DNA of 64,000 bases from Hydrocarboniphaga effusa AP103 (GCF_000271305.1 NZ_AKGD01000004.1:248001-312000), one strand, 5' to 3'; counted from the stretch's first letter, positions 18,997-31,164 are shown. A program made the numbers and translations. Notes: generated from the letters alone by a model not told the origin.

Positions 18997-19692
18997 TTAC
19001 GGCGACACCGCCGCCTTCACTTCGGCCGCGAACGATTTGATCAGGGCGCTGCGCGCCTGCTTCACCGCGAAGATGAAGTCGCGGTTATTGGCATCCGGGA
19101 ACTTGGGTTCCGTCTCCTGCTTGTAGCGCACGTTCGCCACGACGTCCGGCCCGGCCACCAGCTCGCCATCGATGAAGTTGATCGAGCAGTTGGCGATATG
19201 GTCGATATGCATGATCGGGGACGGCGTGTACTTGCTGTCCAGGCTGATGTAGTTCAGATCCAGGTCCAGCACGCCGACGTAATCGGCCCCGCCCTCGAAC
19301 GCTTCCGGAATGCTGCCTGCAAGGCGCACTTCCTTGAACGCCGCCTTCAACGGGACGAACAGGGCGCCCAGGAGACCTTGCTCCGACAGGACGATGTCGA
19401 CGTCCGAGCCGATGGCCTCATGATTGAGCGTCATGCTGCCGATGGTCGAATGAAACCGTTGGTTGAGCTCGGCATTGAAGGCCAGCGATGCTTGCGTGTT
19501 CTTGGAGAAGACCACCGCCAGAACCTTGGTCTTCGCGCCCTCGATGCGAGCGCGAGACTGCTGCAGCTGGGAGCGATCGACCAGGCCCTGGTAGCGGTCT
19601 ACCAGGGGAGACTTGGTCAACGGAAGTCCACACCCGGACACGATCAGTGCAACCAGTACGGCCATGGCGCGTGCCGCCGTTTCAACTCTCAT
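18997..19692 (-). CDS. Predicted lipoprotein of unknown function
   Basis: A 231-residue protein with a lipoprotein signal: MRVETAARAMAVLVALIVSGC, lipobox VSGC, Cys at residue 21. The start ATG 19692 is preceded by a strong GGGGGAG ribosome site; the open frame continues to 19941 without such support. The mature part contains VLAVVFSKNTQASLAFNAEL and HIDHIANCSINFIDGEL, which suggest a mixed alpha/beta domain, but I recognise no family. It is upstream of, and probably co-transcribed with, the secreted protein gene at 17730-18953. Confidence 0.7.
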   Translation of the reverse strand: MRVETAARAMAVLVALIVSGCGLPLTKSPLVDRYQGLVDRSQLQQSRARIEGAKTKVLAVVFSKNTQASLAFNAELNQRFHSTIGSMTLNHEAIGSDVDIVLSEQGLLGALFVPLKAAFKEVRLAGSIPEAFEGGADYVGVLDLDLNYISLDSKYTPSPIMHIDHIANCSINFIDGELVAGPDVVANVRYKQETEPKFPDANNRDFIFAVKQARSALIKSFAAEVKAAVSP

Positions 19693-19971
19693 TTCAATGC
19701 TCCCCCTACGTGTTGGATCCGTCGATCGTCCCGCCCTGCGCATCTTCCCCAAGATGTCTGACACGCCCACGTTGACGAGCGCAACTCGCCCTCCGCAGGG
19801 GGTCACAGTCTGTTCGCCCATCGTTCGAGGGCGACGCCGAAACTCAAAGGGCCACCGCTGAATTTCCTTGAATTTCGGATGTTTCCCGCGTTCTGGAAAC
19901 CCCCAATTGGGGCTACCACAACGGCCGCCATCTGACGCCACAGAACTCGTCGTCCAGCATCGCTCCTTGAG

Positions 19972-22296
19972 CTATGCCCCTCTGGACGACCGCTCCCTGC
20001 AGCCCCGAAACCGTTGCACCAGCGGCTGATACACCGCCTCGTCCACTGGACCGGCAGTCACCCACTCCATCGCCAGGCTGTCCAGACTGGTTTCATCCGC
20101 AGCGCCACCCTGCCCCATGTTCTGCACCAGACGCTGCAACTGGTATTCGCGACGCAAGCTTTGATCCTCGGCCGGAGTCGGCACATCGCTCAGTATTTCG
20201 GCGCGGATGCAGAGCATCTTCAAAGCCGTCTCGTTCGCCGCGAGATCGCTTGAGCCTTCGCTCGCGAGCGCCTGCTTGAGCGCCTGAAGCCCGCCCTTCG
20301 GCCAGCGCTTCACGGAGCCGATGTAGCTTTCGGCGGCTTCTTTCAAGGCGTCGATCCGTTCCGCATCCAGTTTCTGAACCACGGCGAGCCGATACGCACG
20401 CACGTGGTTGGCGGCTTCGAACAGGTGCGTCCAGCTCCCTTCCGCCTCACGTCCACGCTGGCGCGCCAGTGCGGCGTCGCAGCGTTCCAGGCCCTTTTCG
20501 AACCGGCGTTGCAGCTCGCGCGTCTCCGCACGCGGAAGCTCGCCGAGCCCTTCGAACGCCGTCCGCAACTCGCCCAGGCCCGCCGCGCGCTCCTGCAGCT
20601 CGGGCCCTTCGAGCGCGGCGATCTGCTCGAGCTGTTCGCACAGGGCAATGGCCTGCGCCTTGTTGTTTTCGAGCCCGGCGGTGTAGCTGGCGGACTCCTG
20701 CTGGCGCTTCTGGAACACGCCGTCGCAATGCTGGCGGAAGGCTTCCCACAGTCGCTGATCGGCTTCGCGCGGCACCGGCCCGACGGTTTTCCACTGCTGT
20801 TGCAAATCCTTGATCGCTTCGATGGCCCTGCGGCTGTCGTCGCTGGCGAGCAGCGCCTGGGCGCGTTCGATCAGCGATTCCTTCTGCTTCACGTTGCGCG
20901 CGTATTCCGCATCGAGCCGGGCCTGCAGGCGCTTGGAGACGGCGGTGAACGCCTCGTGCTGTTGCTTGCCGGCCTTGCGATCGACCGCGGAATGCTGGTG
21001 CCACTCCTGCTTGGTTTCGCGCAGGGTCTTGATCACGGCGCGCCAGTCGGGCCGCTCCCAATCGTGGCCCGCCTCGAAGGCCGTCAATTGCGCGAGCACC
21101 GCATCGCGGCGCTGCAGGTTCTCCTGGCGGACCAGGGCCTGCGCCGCGAAGTATTCGCTGCACGGCTGATACGCCTTCTGCGCGGCCTCGTGAAAGCGTT
21201 GCCAATCGGCCTCGAGGTTTTCGCCAGTGCCCTTGCTCAGGCTGCGCCACTGCTCCTGCAGACTCTTGATCTGATCGGCGAGCGCGAGCGGCTCCAGCTC
21301 AGCACCGACCAGCGATTCCATCTCCTCGATCAGCTCGGCGCGTTTGGGCGCAACCGAAAAGCGCTTCCAGTCCTGCAGCTCGGCGATCTGCCTATCGAGC
21401 TGTTGCAGCTGGCTGGCGAGGCTGGCCGGCAGCGGCGGCGCCTTGGCGAGCTTGTCTTCGATGGACTTGCGCACACCGGCCGCGCGCAGGCTGCTGCCGT
21501 CGCTCAAGGCCGCATGCGCTTTCTTGATCAGCTCGCCGATCTGGCGCGCCGCCTGCTGCTCGGCCTGCTGGCCGGATGGCTGTTCGGCGGCCTGCGTACG
21601 CTGCTGCTCCTCGTGCGCCCGATCCTGCTCGGCCGCAGCAGCTGCCTCGGCCTGCGCCTCCTGCTCGCGCTGGCGCTGCGCTTCTGCGGCGGCAAGGGCC
21701 GCCGCTTGCTGGCGCGCTGTCTCGGCCGCCAGCTGGCGCTCGTGTTCGGCGATGGTTTGGCGCGAGCGCTCGATCCATTGCCGGGCCTGGTCGCGCTGCT
21801 CCGCATCGGCCTGCGCGGCCACGGCCTGCCAGCGGCGCTCCAGATAATCGAGCTCCGAGCCGTACGCAGCGTCGTAGGCGCCCTGGCTGTGACGCTCGAG
21901 CGCTTTCGATGCGGCCTCGATGTCGGCGCGCGACTGTTCGAGCTTGCGGGCCTGCTCGAGCTGCGCGTCGCGCCTGGTCGTCAGCACCTTGTAGACGCCC
22001 TTGTCGTTGCCGCCGCGCAGATCGCGGATCAGCTGTCGCAGCACGTCGGGGTCATCGATCGCGTGGGCGGCCGCCTGGCGAACCCTGGTCGAGCTTCCCG
22101 CAACGACCAGACGGGCCACGGCCTGGACATCGCCGGCGCCGATGGCCGCCTGCAAGGCCTGCTCCTCCGCGGCGGTGGTCTGCGCGCGATCGGCCGCACT
22201 GGGCTTGGGAGGCGCGGCCGCAGCCGGTCGGGACGTCGGGGCGGGAACGGAAGACGGCTTTGGCGCTTTGCGAAACAAGCGCGAGAGAAACGACAT
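19972..22296 (-). CDS. DUF349 repeat-containing coiled-coil protein
   Basis: A 774-residue, Ala/Gln/Glu-rich helical protein with several DUF349-type repeats, for example DLQQQWKTVGPVPREADQRLWEAFRQHCD and SLQEQWRSLSKGTGENLEADWQRFHEAAQ. Residues about 190-300 are a long coiled coil. A short basic N-terminus (MSFLSRLFRKAPKPS) precedes a Pro/Ala linker. Such proteins are conserved in gammaproteobacteria and poorly understood. It stands alone and has no evident link to steroid metabolism. I chose ATG 22296; the frame extends to 22491 without support. Confidence 0.85.
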   Translation of the reverse strand: MSFLSRLFRKAPKPSSVPAPTSRPAAAAPPKPSAADRAQTTAAEEQALQAAIGAGDVQAVARLVVAGSSTRVRQAAAHAIDDPDVLRQLIRDLRGGNDKGVYKVLTTRRDAQLEQARKLEQSRADIEAASKALERHSQGAYDAAYGSELDYLERRWQAVAAQADAEQRDQARQWIERSRQTIAEHERQLAAETARQQAAALAAAEAQRQREQEAQAEAAAAAEQDRAHEEQQRTQAAEQPSGQQAEQQAARQIGELIKKAHAALSDGSSLRAAGVRKSIEDKLAKAPPLPASLASQLQQLDRQIAELQDWKRFSVAPKRAELIEEMESLVGAELEPLALADQIKSLQEQWRSLSKGTGENLEADWQRFHEAAQKAYQPCSEYFAAQALVRQENLQRRDAVLAQLTAFEAGHDWERPDWRAVIKTLRETKQEWHQHSAVDRKAGKQQHEAFTAVSKRLQARLDAEYARNVKQKESLIERAQALLASDDSRRAIEAIKDLQQQWKTVGPVPREADQRLWEAFRQHCDGVFQKRQQESASYTAGLENNKAQAIALCEQLEQIAALEGPELQERAAGLGELRTAFEGLGELPRAETRELQRRFEKGLERCDAALARQRGREAEGSWTHLFEAANHVRAYRLAVVQKLDAERIDALKEAAESYIGSVKRWPKGGLQALKQALASEGSSDLAANETALKMLCIRAEILSDVPTPAEDQSLRREYQLQRLVQNMGQGGAADETSLDSLAMEWVTAGPVDEAVYQPLVQRFRGCRERSSRGA

Positions 22297-22508
22297 GGTT
22301 TGGCCTGCACAGCGGGTGGTGGGCGGGTCGCGCATTCTACCCGCGCCGCAGGAACGGCTCGGCTTCGCAGGCCATTGCCCATCACCCGCTCGGACGAGGC
22401 CGCGACCGCCCCGATGACCAAAGATGACGAAGGGCTGGGCACTCATCAGCCACCGTCGCGGGTCATCGATCCGGGCATCGATTCGGGCCACCTATTCGGG
22501 AGCAGGGC

Positions 22509-23279
22509 ATGGGACGTGTGCAAGACAAGGTCGCGATCGTGACCGGAGCGGCGAGCGGTGTCGGCAAGGCGGATGCGCTGCTGCTCGCCAAAGAAGGCGC
22601 CAAGGTGGTCATCACCGACGTCAACGAAGAAGCCGGCCGCGCGGTGGCCGCCGAGATCGGCGACGCGGCCCTGTTCGTCAAGCACGACATCGCCTCCGAG
22701 GACGACTGGAAGCAGGTCATCGGCATCACCGAGGAAACCTTCGGCGGGCTCGACATCCTCGTCAACAACGCCGCGATCCTGATCTACGGCAACATCGAGG
22801 ACACCGATCTCGCCACCTGGCAGAAGATCCAGCGCATCAATTCCGATGGCTATTTCCTCGGCTGTCATCACGGCCTCGCCGCGATGAAGAAGCGCGGCGG
22901 CGGCTCGATCGTCAACATGTCGTCGATGGCCGGCATCGGCGGCGTCGGCTCGTTCTGCGCCTATTCGGCGAGCAAGGGCGCGGTGGCGGCGATGACGCGC
23001 TCGATCGCGGCGCATTGCCGCATGAACCTCTACAAGATCCGCTGCAACTCGATCCACCCGGACGGCATCCAGACGCCGATGGTCAGCGGCCTGATGGGCG
23101 CGATGCCCAAAGGCAAGCAGACCGCGGTGCGCATGATGGACCAGAAGCAGCTCATGGCCCGCTTCGCCAAACCCACCGACATCGCCAACCTCGTGCTGTT
23201 CCTGGCCTCGGACGAATCGAGCTTCATCAACGGAGCCGAGATGCGCATCGACAACGGCTATCTGATGTGGGCGGACTGA
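22509..23279 (+). CDS. 3beta/17beta-hydroxysteroid dehydrogenase-like SDR
   Basis: A 256-residue SDR. It begins MGRVQDKVAIVTGAASGVGKADALLLA; NNAA and the catalytic AYSASKGAV follow. The NSIHPDGIQTPMVSG stretch and the end LVLFLASDESSFINGAEMRIDNGYLM closely follow Comamonas testosteroni 3beta/17beta-HSD as I remember it. It should interconvert steroid alcohols and ketones using NAD. A GGGAGCAG ribosome site precedes ATG 22509. The fadD3 start overlaps its 3' end, so the two are an operon. Confidence 0.85.
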   Translation: MGRVQDKVAIVTGAASGVGKADALLLAKEGAKVVITDVNEEAGRAVAAEIGDAALFVKHDIASEDDWKQVIGITEETFGGLDILVNNAAILIYGNIEDTDLATWQKIQRINSDGYFLGCHHGLAAMKKRGGGSIVNMSSMAGIGGVGSFCAYSASKGAVAAMTRSIAAHCRMNLYKIRCNSIHPDGIQTPMVSGLMGAMPKGKQTAVRMMDQKQLMARFAKPTDIANLVLFLASDESSFINGAEMRIDNGYLMWAD

Positions 23280-24874
23280 GCACGCCAGCGCATACCGCCC
23301 CGGCCGCGTTTCGCGCGGCGGTCGAACGCTACGCCGACCGCATCGCGGTCATCGCCGAAGACGGCGGCGCGCTGAGCTACACGCAGCTCGACGCGCTGCG
23401 CATGCAAGCCGCGCGCGCCTTGATCGCCTGCGGCATCGAAGCCGGCGATCGCGTCGCCATCTGGGCGCAGAATCGCGTCGAGTGGATGGTCGCCGGGCTC
23501 GCGATCCACGCGGTCGGCGCCGTGCTGGTACCGCTCAACACGCGCATGAAGGGTGACGAGGCCGCATACATCCTCGGCAAGAGCGGCGCTAGGTTGCTGG
23601 TCTGCTCGGGCGCCTGGCTCGCGCAGGATTATCCGCTGCTGCTCGATTCCAAGCGCCCGGCTACGCTCGAACGTCTCGTCGTGCTCGACGACAGCACCGC
23701 CGCCCTGCGCGCTGCCGATCTGCGCTGGGATGATTTTTTATCGCTGGCCGAGCGCATCGACGCGAGCGCGGTGGAAGCGCGCAGCGCGGCGCTGACCGGC
23801 GAATCGAGACTCGACATCCTGTTCACCTCGGGCACCACCGGGCTGCCCAAGGGCGTCGTCACCGGGCATGCACAGAACCTGCGCGTGATCGCCGACTGGT
23901 CTCGCGCGATGAGCCTGTCGCCCGCCGATCGCTATCTGGTGGTGAATCCATTCTTTCATTCCTTCGGCTACAAGGTCGGCTGGTTCGGCGGCCTGCTGTC
24001 GGGCTGTACGGTGCTGCCGCATGCGATGTTCGATGCGGGCGCGATCCTGCGGCGCATCGCGGAGCAGCGCATCTCGGTGCTGCCCGGGCCGCCGACCTTG
24101 TTCATCTCGCTGCTCGACGATCCAGCGCGAGCGCAGGCCGACCTGTCTTCGCTGCGCGCGACCATCACCGGCGCCGCGGCCATCGCGCCGACGCTGATCG
24201 AGCGCATTCGCCGTGAGCTCGGATTCACCACCGTGCTGACCGGCTACGGGCTCACCGAAACCTGCGGCGTGGTCGCGCTCTGCGATGCGAGCGACGACGC
24301 CGAAACCATCGCGCTCACGAGCGGCAAGGCGATTCCCGACATCGAGCTGCGCTGCGTCGATGCGCAAGGCCAGGCGCTCGCGCCGAACCAGTCCGGCGAG
24401 ATCGTGGTGCGCGGCTACAACGTCATGCAGGCGTATCTCGACGACGAGGCGGCGACGCGCGAGGCCGTCGACGAACAAGGCTGGCTGCACACGGGCGACG
24501 TCGGCAGCCTCGACGAGCGCGGCTACCTGCGCATCACCGATCGCCTGAAGGATCTCTACATCAGCGGCGGCTTCAACTGCTATCCGGCCGAGATCGAACG
24601 CATGCTCGCGGCGCATCCGGCGATCGCGCAGGCGGCGGTGATCGGCATCGCCGATGCGCGCATGGGCGAAGTCGGCAAGGCCTGCATCGTGCTGCGTCCG
24701 GGCTTCCAGCTCGAGGCGAGCGAACTGATCGCCTGGTGTCGCGAACACATGGCCAATTACAAGGTGCCGCGCGTGATCGAGTTCCGCGCTTCGCTGCCGA
24801 CGAATCCGGGCGGCAAGGTCATGAAGTTCCAGCTGCGCGAAGACGCCGTACAAGGCGCACAAAGCGCGGCCTGA
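23267..24874 (+). CDS. fadD3: FadD3-type HIP-CoA ligase
   Basis: A 535-residue AMP-forming acyl-CoA ligase. Adenylation motifs: FTSGTTGLPKGVV, YGLTETCGV, GWLHTGDVG, ITDRLKDLYISGGFNCYPAEIE and the catalytic Lys in NPGGKVMKFQL. The VVNPFFHSFGYKVGW and ISVLPGPPTLFISLLDDPAR segments match M. tuberculosis FadD3, which activates the two-ring acid HIP with CoA. It thus feeds the operon at 1-14422. The first in-frame start fitting the family is GTG 23267, which overlaps the HSD gene by 13 bp; no ATG is available near it. Confidence 0.9.
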   Translation: MGGLSTPAHTAPAAFRAAVERYADRIAVIAEDGGALSYTQLDALRMQAARALIACGIEAGDRVAIWAQNRVEWMVAGLAIHAVGAVLVPLNTRMKGDEAAYILGKSGARLLVCSGAWLAQDYPLLLDSKRPATLERLVVLDDSTAALRAADLRWDDFLSLAERIDASAVEARSAALTGESRLDILFTSGTTGLPKGVVTGHAQNLRVIADWSRAMSLSPADRYLVVNPFFHSFGYKVGWFGGLLSGCTVLPHAMFDAGAILRRIAEQRISVLPGPPTLFISLLDDPARAQADLSSLRATITGAAAIAPTLIERIRRELGFTTVLTGYGLTETCGVVALCDASDDAETIALTSGKAIPDIELRCVDAQGQALAPNQSGEIVVRGYNVMQAYLDDEAATREAVDEQGWLHTGDVGSLDERGYLRITDRLKDLYISGGFNCYPAEIERMLAAHPAIAQAAVIGIADARMGEVGKACIVLRPGFQLEASELIAWCREHMANYKVPRVIEFRASLPTNPGGKVMKFQLREDAVQGAQSAA

Positions 24875-24929
24875 GGGCTGCGCGCCATCGATAGATAACC
24901 CGCAGGCAACCGCAAGCAGGAGCAAGGCC

Positions 24930-25796
24930 ATGTCGAAACCGCTCGAAAACACCATCGCCCTCGTCACCGGCGCATCACGCGGCGCCGGCAAAGGCATCGC
25001 GATCGCGCTCGGGGCCCAAGGCGCGACGGTCTACGTCACCGGCCGCACGCTCGACGAAGGCCAGGCTCCCCTGCCCGGCACCATCGCCTCCACTGCGGCG
25101 GCGGTCACCGCGGCCGGTGGACGCGGCATACCGGTGGCTTGCGATCATGCGGATGATGCGGACGTCGCCCGGCTGTTCGCGCGCATTGCCGAAGAGCAAC
25201 GCGGCCGGCTCGATATTCTCGTCAACAACGCCACCTTCCTGCACGACCAGCTGATCGAGAAAGGCGGCTTCTGGAGCAAGCCGCTGGAGCTCGTCGACAT
25301 TCTCGACGTCGGTCTGCGCTCGGCTTACGTCGCGAGCTGGCACGCGGCGCAGCTCATGGTGGAACGCCGCAACGGGCTCATCGCCTTTACTTCGTCGTTC
25401 GGCAGCAGCTGCTACATGCACGGCCCGGCGTATGGCGCGCAGAAAGTCGGCGTCGACAAGTTCGCCAAGGACATGGCGGTCGACCTGAAACCCCATGGCG
25501 TGGCAGCGGCTTCGATCTGGATGGGCATGCTGCGCACCGACCGCACGCGCCGCGTGATGGACCGCGACGCGGCCAAGTACGCGGGCTTCTGGGAGATCGC
25601 CGAGACGCCCGAGTTCACCGGCAAGCTCATCGCCGCGCTCTACCGCGACCCGAAGCGCGCCGAGAAATCGGGCCAGGTATTGATAGGCGCCGAACTGGCG
25701 AGCGAATACGGCATCGACGACGAAGGCCGTAACCCGCCAAGCCATCGCGGCATGCTCGGCGCGCCGGTGCAGGCGCATCCGGCGATCGTGGAGTAG
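24930..25796 (+). CDS. Short-chain dehydrogenase (DHRS1-like)
   Basis: A 288-residue SDR with TGASRGAGKGIAIALGAQGATVYVTGRT, VNNATFL, and a catalytic Tyr-Lys pair as AYGAQKVGVDK. The unusual YGAQK and the segment ASIWMGMLRTDRTRR resemble the DHRS1 group, for which steroid substrates are known in animals. It is 55 bp downstream of fadD3 with a GCAGGAGCAAGG ribosome site before ATG 24930. The substrate is unknown; a hydroxysteroid is plausible from context. Confidence 0.82.
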   Translation: MSKPLENTIALVTGASRGAGKGIAIALGAQGATVYVTGRTLDEGQAPLPGTIASTAAAVTAAGGRGIPVACDHADDADVARLFARIAEEQRGRLDILVNNATFLHDQLIEKGGFWSKPLELVDILDVGLRSAYVASWHAAQLMVERRNGLIAFTSSFGSSCYMHGPAYGAQKVGVDKFAKDMAVDLKPHGVAAASIWMGMLRTDRTRRVMDRDAAKYAGFWEIAETPEFTGKLIAALYRDPKRAEKSGQVLIGAELASEYGIDDEGRNPPSHRGMLGAPVQAHPAIVE

Positions 25797-25830
25797 GCGC
25801 GCCGGGCGAAGTCGCGGAACCAGTCTGCCG

Positions 25831-25989
25831 TTCCTCTCTCCCGCTCGCGGGAGAGAGTCCCTCGCGTTAGCGAGGGTGGAGCCGTTAGCGAGGGGAGTGA
25901 GGGAACACCGCCTGGACTCAGCACTTTGCCGCAGAGCGCTCCCTCACCCGGCGCTCGCGCGCCACCCTCTCCCGCGCTGCGGGAGAGGG
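25831..25989. repeat. REP-like repeats, copy C (two units)
   Basis: Between convergent genes ending at 25796 and 26015. The first unit is CTCTCTCCCGCTCGCGGGAGAGAG plus CCCTCGCGTTAGCGAGGG and AGGGGAGTGAGGGAAC. The second unit, inverted, is CCCTCACCCGGCGCTCGCGCGCCACCCTCTCCCGCGCTGCGGGAGAGGG. It occupies the entire gap and may act as a bidirectional transcription end. Confidence 0.88.
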
Positions 25990-26014
25990 CATAAGCAGCC
26001 AGGCTTACAGCTCG

Positions 26015-28384
26015 CTACCAGCGCACCGTTCCCGTAATCCCGAACGTCCTCGGCTCGACGAAGTTCGCGACCGTCAGGCTGCCGAAGCTCGGGCCGAAGT
26101 CGATGTAGTTGGTGGCGGCGTCCTCGTCGGTCACGTTGCGCATCCACAAGGCGAGCTCCGCCGATCCGCCGGAGCCGACGCGGATGTCGGCCAGCGCGAG
26201 TCGCAGGTTGAGCAGGCCGTAAGCCTTCACGCGCGTGTCCGCGGCGACCTGGTTCGCCGGGTTGTATTGGGTGCTGCCGGGGCCGTCGAGCTGGTACGGA
26301 TAGGTGAAGAACGCGCCGGTGTAGGCGTAGTCGACGACGCCGCGCAACGTTCCCCACGCTGCGCGATGCAGCACGCTGTCGAGCAGCGCATTGAACGTGT
26401 GCTTGGGCGCATGCACGAAAGCGCGGTTGTCGGCCGCGTTGCCGGCAACGAAGCTGCCCGCGTCGCTCGCATCATCCGGCGTGGCATCGTCGGGGTTGCG
26501 CACCAGATCGGTGAACTCGTCGTACTCGGCGTCGAGATACGCGTAGCTCAGGCGCAGCTGCGTTCCCTTCACGGGAACGAACACGGCCTCGATCTCGGCG
26601 CCCTGCACCGTCGCCTCGCCGGCATTGCGGATGACCGAGCCGGCCGCGCTGGTTTCACCGCCGACGAAGGTCGACGTCTGCATGTCTTCCAGCGTGTTGT
26701 GGAACAGCGCGAGATTGAACAGCGCCTTGCCGTCGAGCCAGGTGCTCTTGGCGCCGATCTCGAACGAGCGCTGCTTCTCGGGCTTGAACGGCGTCTGCGT
26801 CTCTTCGATGTTGATGTTCGGGCGATCGGCCGGCGGCGCGGTGTTGCTGTATTCGCCATTGAAGCCGCCGCTCTTGAAGCCTTCGGCGTAGCGGGCATAC
26901 AGATTGATGCCCTGCGCCGCACGCCAGGCCAGCGAGGCCATCGGCGTGGTGGCTTCGAAGTCGCCGCTGGCGCGCGTGCCTTCGGGAATGAAGTAGAAGA
27001 ACGGGTCGCTGGTCGAGCCGCTGACTCCGAAGCTGCGGGTCAAGTCCTTCTTCTCGCGCGTGTAGCGCGCGCCGATCGCGGCCGTGAGCTGCTCGGTGAG
27101 CCGATAGTCGATCTGGCCGTAGGCCGCCCAGGCCGAGGTCTTGGTTCCGTAGCGCGAGTCGTAGTTGGCGCCGCCGAAGATCAGCTGCTGCGGATTGTAG
27201 GTGTCGCCTTCGTCGCCGAAGTAATACACGCCGGCCACGTAGTTGAGGCGCTCGCCGCTGCCGAGCAGCTGCAGGTCCTGCGACAGCTGATCGTAGTCGG
27301 TGAAGCGCTGGGTGAAGACGAAGGCCAGCGGCGAGCCGTCGATGTCGATCGAATCGTTCCACTCCAGGCGCCGATAGCCGGTGATCGACTTGAGCGTGAT
27401 CTGTTCCGAAAGATCCCAGCTCAGCGTGAACGAATGGCCCATGATGCGGGCCTGCTCAAAAGTCGGCGCGTCGATGTCGGCCTCGTCCTGGCGTCGCGTC
27501 GAGGCATACGAGGCCAGCACCGGATAGAGATCGGCCAGCGGCCCGAAACCCGGGTCGAACAGGCCGGTCGGCCGCAGGCGATAAAGCTGGTTGTAGTTGT
27601 TGCTCTGGTTGACGTTGGAACGGTCGAAGCGATATTCGCCGGTCCAGTTCTCAGTGAAGTCGAAGTCCGCCGCGATGCGCACCGCATCGTTGTGGCGATT
27701 GTTGAGTTCGTCGACCGAGCTCGTGCGTGCCGTGTCGACCCAGCCATCACGCCGCTCGCTGCGCACGCCGATCGAGATGCGCGCGATGCCCCACTGCGGC
27801 AGATCCACCGAGGCCTTCTGCACGAGCGCGTTGTAGTTGCCGTACTCCAGGCTCGCACTGCCCGAGAACTGACCGCTCGGCGCGCGCGTGCGCAGGCTGA
27901 TCGCGCCGGCCAGCGTGTTGCGCCCGTAGAGCGTGCCCTGTGGACCACGCAGCACTTCGACCTGGGCCAAATCCACCACGTCGAATATCGAGCCCTGCGC
28001 CTTGCCGATGTAGACACCGTCGACGTAGATGCCGACCGCCGGGTCCCAGTAGATCGCCGGATTGATCTGGGTCACGCCGCGAATCGCGATCTGCGAAATC
28101 GTGGTGTTGGAGGGTGTTCGGCTGATCTGCAGGCCCGGCGCGAGCGCGGACAGATCGTCCACGCTCTGGATGCCGCGCGACTCGATCTGCTCGGACGAAA
28201 ACGCGGTGACCGCCAGCGGCACGTCCTGCAGTTTCTCCTCGCGGCGTTGGGCCGTGACGACCACTTCGGCGATGCCACCCTCATCCACACCCGGAGCGGC
28301 TTGCGAAGCATCGTCCTGGGCAGCTGCCGTCAGACAGATCATTGCCAGCAGGCTCATCATCATCGCGCGACTGCTGTGATTCAT
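26015..28384 (-). CDS. TonB-dependent outer-membrane receptor
   Basis: A 789-residue receptor. Signal peptide about residues 1-23, then a TonB-box-like EVVVTAQRREEKLQDVPLAVTAFS, a plug domain with VLRGPQGTLYGRNTLAGAISL, a beta-barrel, and a C-terminal Phe/Trp-type ending (GITGTVRW). This group imports hydrophobic or bulky nutrients with energy from TonB. Its place beside steroid genes suggests steroid or bile-acid uptake, but the ligand is inferred. GGAGAG precedes ATG 28384. Confidence 0.92.
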   Translation of the reverse strand: MNHSSRAMMMSLLAMICLTAAAQDDASQAAPGVDEGGIAEVVVTAQRREEKLQDVPLAVTAFSSEQIESRGIQSVDDLSALAPGLQISRTPSNTTISQIAIRGVTQINPAIYWDPAVGIYVDGVYIGKAQGSIFDVVDLAQVEVLRGPQGTLYGRNTLAGAISLRTRAPSGQFSGSASLEYGNYNALVQKASVDLPQWGIARISIGVRSERRDGWVDTARTSSVDELNNRHNDAVRIAADFDFTENWTGEYRFDRSNVNQSNNYNQLYRLRPTGLFDPGFGPLADLYPVLASYASTRRQDEADIDAPTFEQARIMGHSFTLSWDLSEQITLKSITGYRRLEWNDSIDIDGSPLAFVFTQRFTDYDQLSQDLQLLGSGERLNYVAGVYYFGDEGDTYNPQQLIFGGANYDSRYGTKTSAWAAYGQIDYRLTEQLTAAIGARYTREKKDLTRSFGVSGSTSDPFFYFIPEGTRASGDFEATTPMASLAWRAAQGINLYARYAEGFKSGGFNGEYSNTAPPADRPNINIEETQTPFKPEKQRSFEIGAKSTWLDGKALFNLALFHNTLEDMQTSTFVGGETSAAGSVIRNAGEATVQGAEIEAVFVPVKGTQLRLSYAYLDAEYDEFTDLVRNPDDATPDDASDAGSFVAGNAADNRAFVHAPKHTFNALLDSVLHRAAWGTLRGVVDYAYTGAFFTYPYQLDGPGSTQYNPANQVAADTRVKAYGLLNLRLALADIRVGSGGSAELALWMRNVTDEDAATNYIDFGPSFGSLTVANFVEPRTFGITGTVRW

Positions 28385-28460
28385 GCGGCTCTCTCCCGTG
28401 TTCGCGAACGCGCGGTGGCCGTCTGATTCGGGGCCCCACGCTTTATTGGTGTGTACAAGC

Positions 28461-28474
28461 CCAGCGATCGCTGG
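28461..28474. promoter_or_regulatory. Perfect 14-bp palindrome upstream of a TonB receptor gene
   Basis: CCAGCGATCGCTGG is a perfect inverted repeat lying 76 bp upstream of the start codon of the 26015-28384 receptor, in the 171-bp gap between the two receptor genes. It has the size of an operator for a dimeric repressor or activator. No copy was noticed at the other steroid promoters. Confidence 0.45.
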
Positions 28475-28555
28475 ACCTGCTCTTGAATAGACCGCGAATG
28501 CAGCCGATGCCTCACCCGTAGAGACGAGCTCGGCACACCCGCGCTGCGCGAAGGC

Positions 28556-31009
<2,454 letters not shown>

Positions 31010-31164
31010 GCTTGCCTCCCCAGACAAGATCGCGACACGTCGGCGATGCTAGTGGGGCCTTCGAAAAAGCTTCCTCATGCAAGCGGATGAGGGATGGCGC
31101 CGTTCGGCAGGTGATGGCCCGGTCAGGCCACGGGCGCAGCCTGCCTCATTCGCAAAAATACCTT

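Noticed and set aside
20404..22542. 712-codon plus-strand frame opposite the DUF349 gene
   Set aside because: Leucine/arginine-rich mirror of the Gln/Ala-rich coiled coil; no independent support.
26267..28426. 719-codon plus-strand frame opposite the TonB receptor
   Set aside because: Shadow of the receptor gene: no ribosome site, no domain, composition of a complementary frame.
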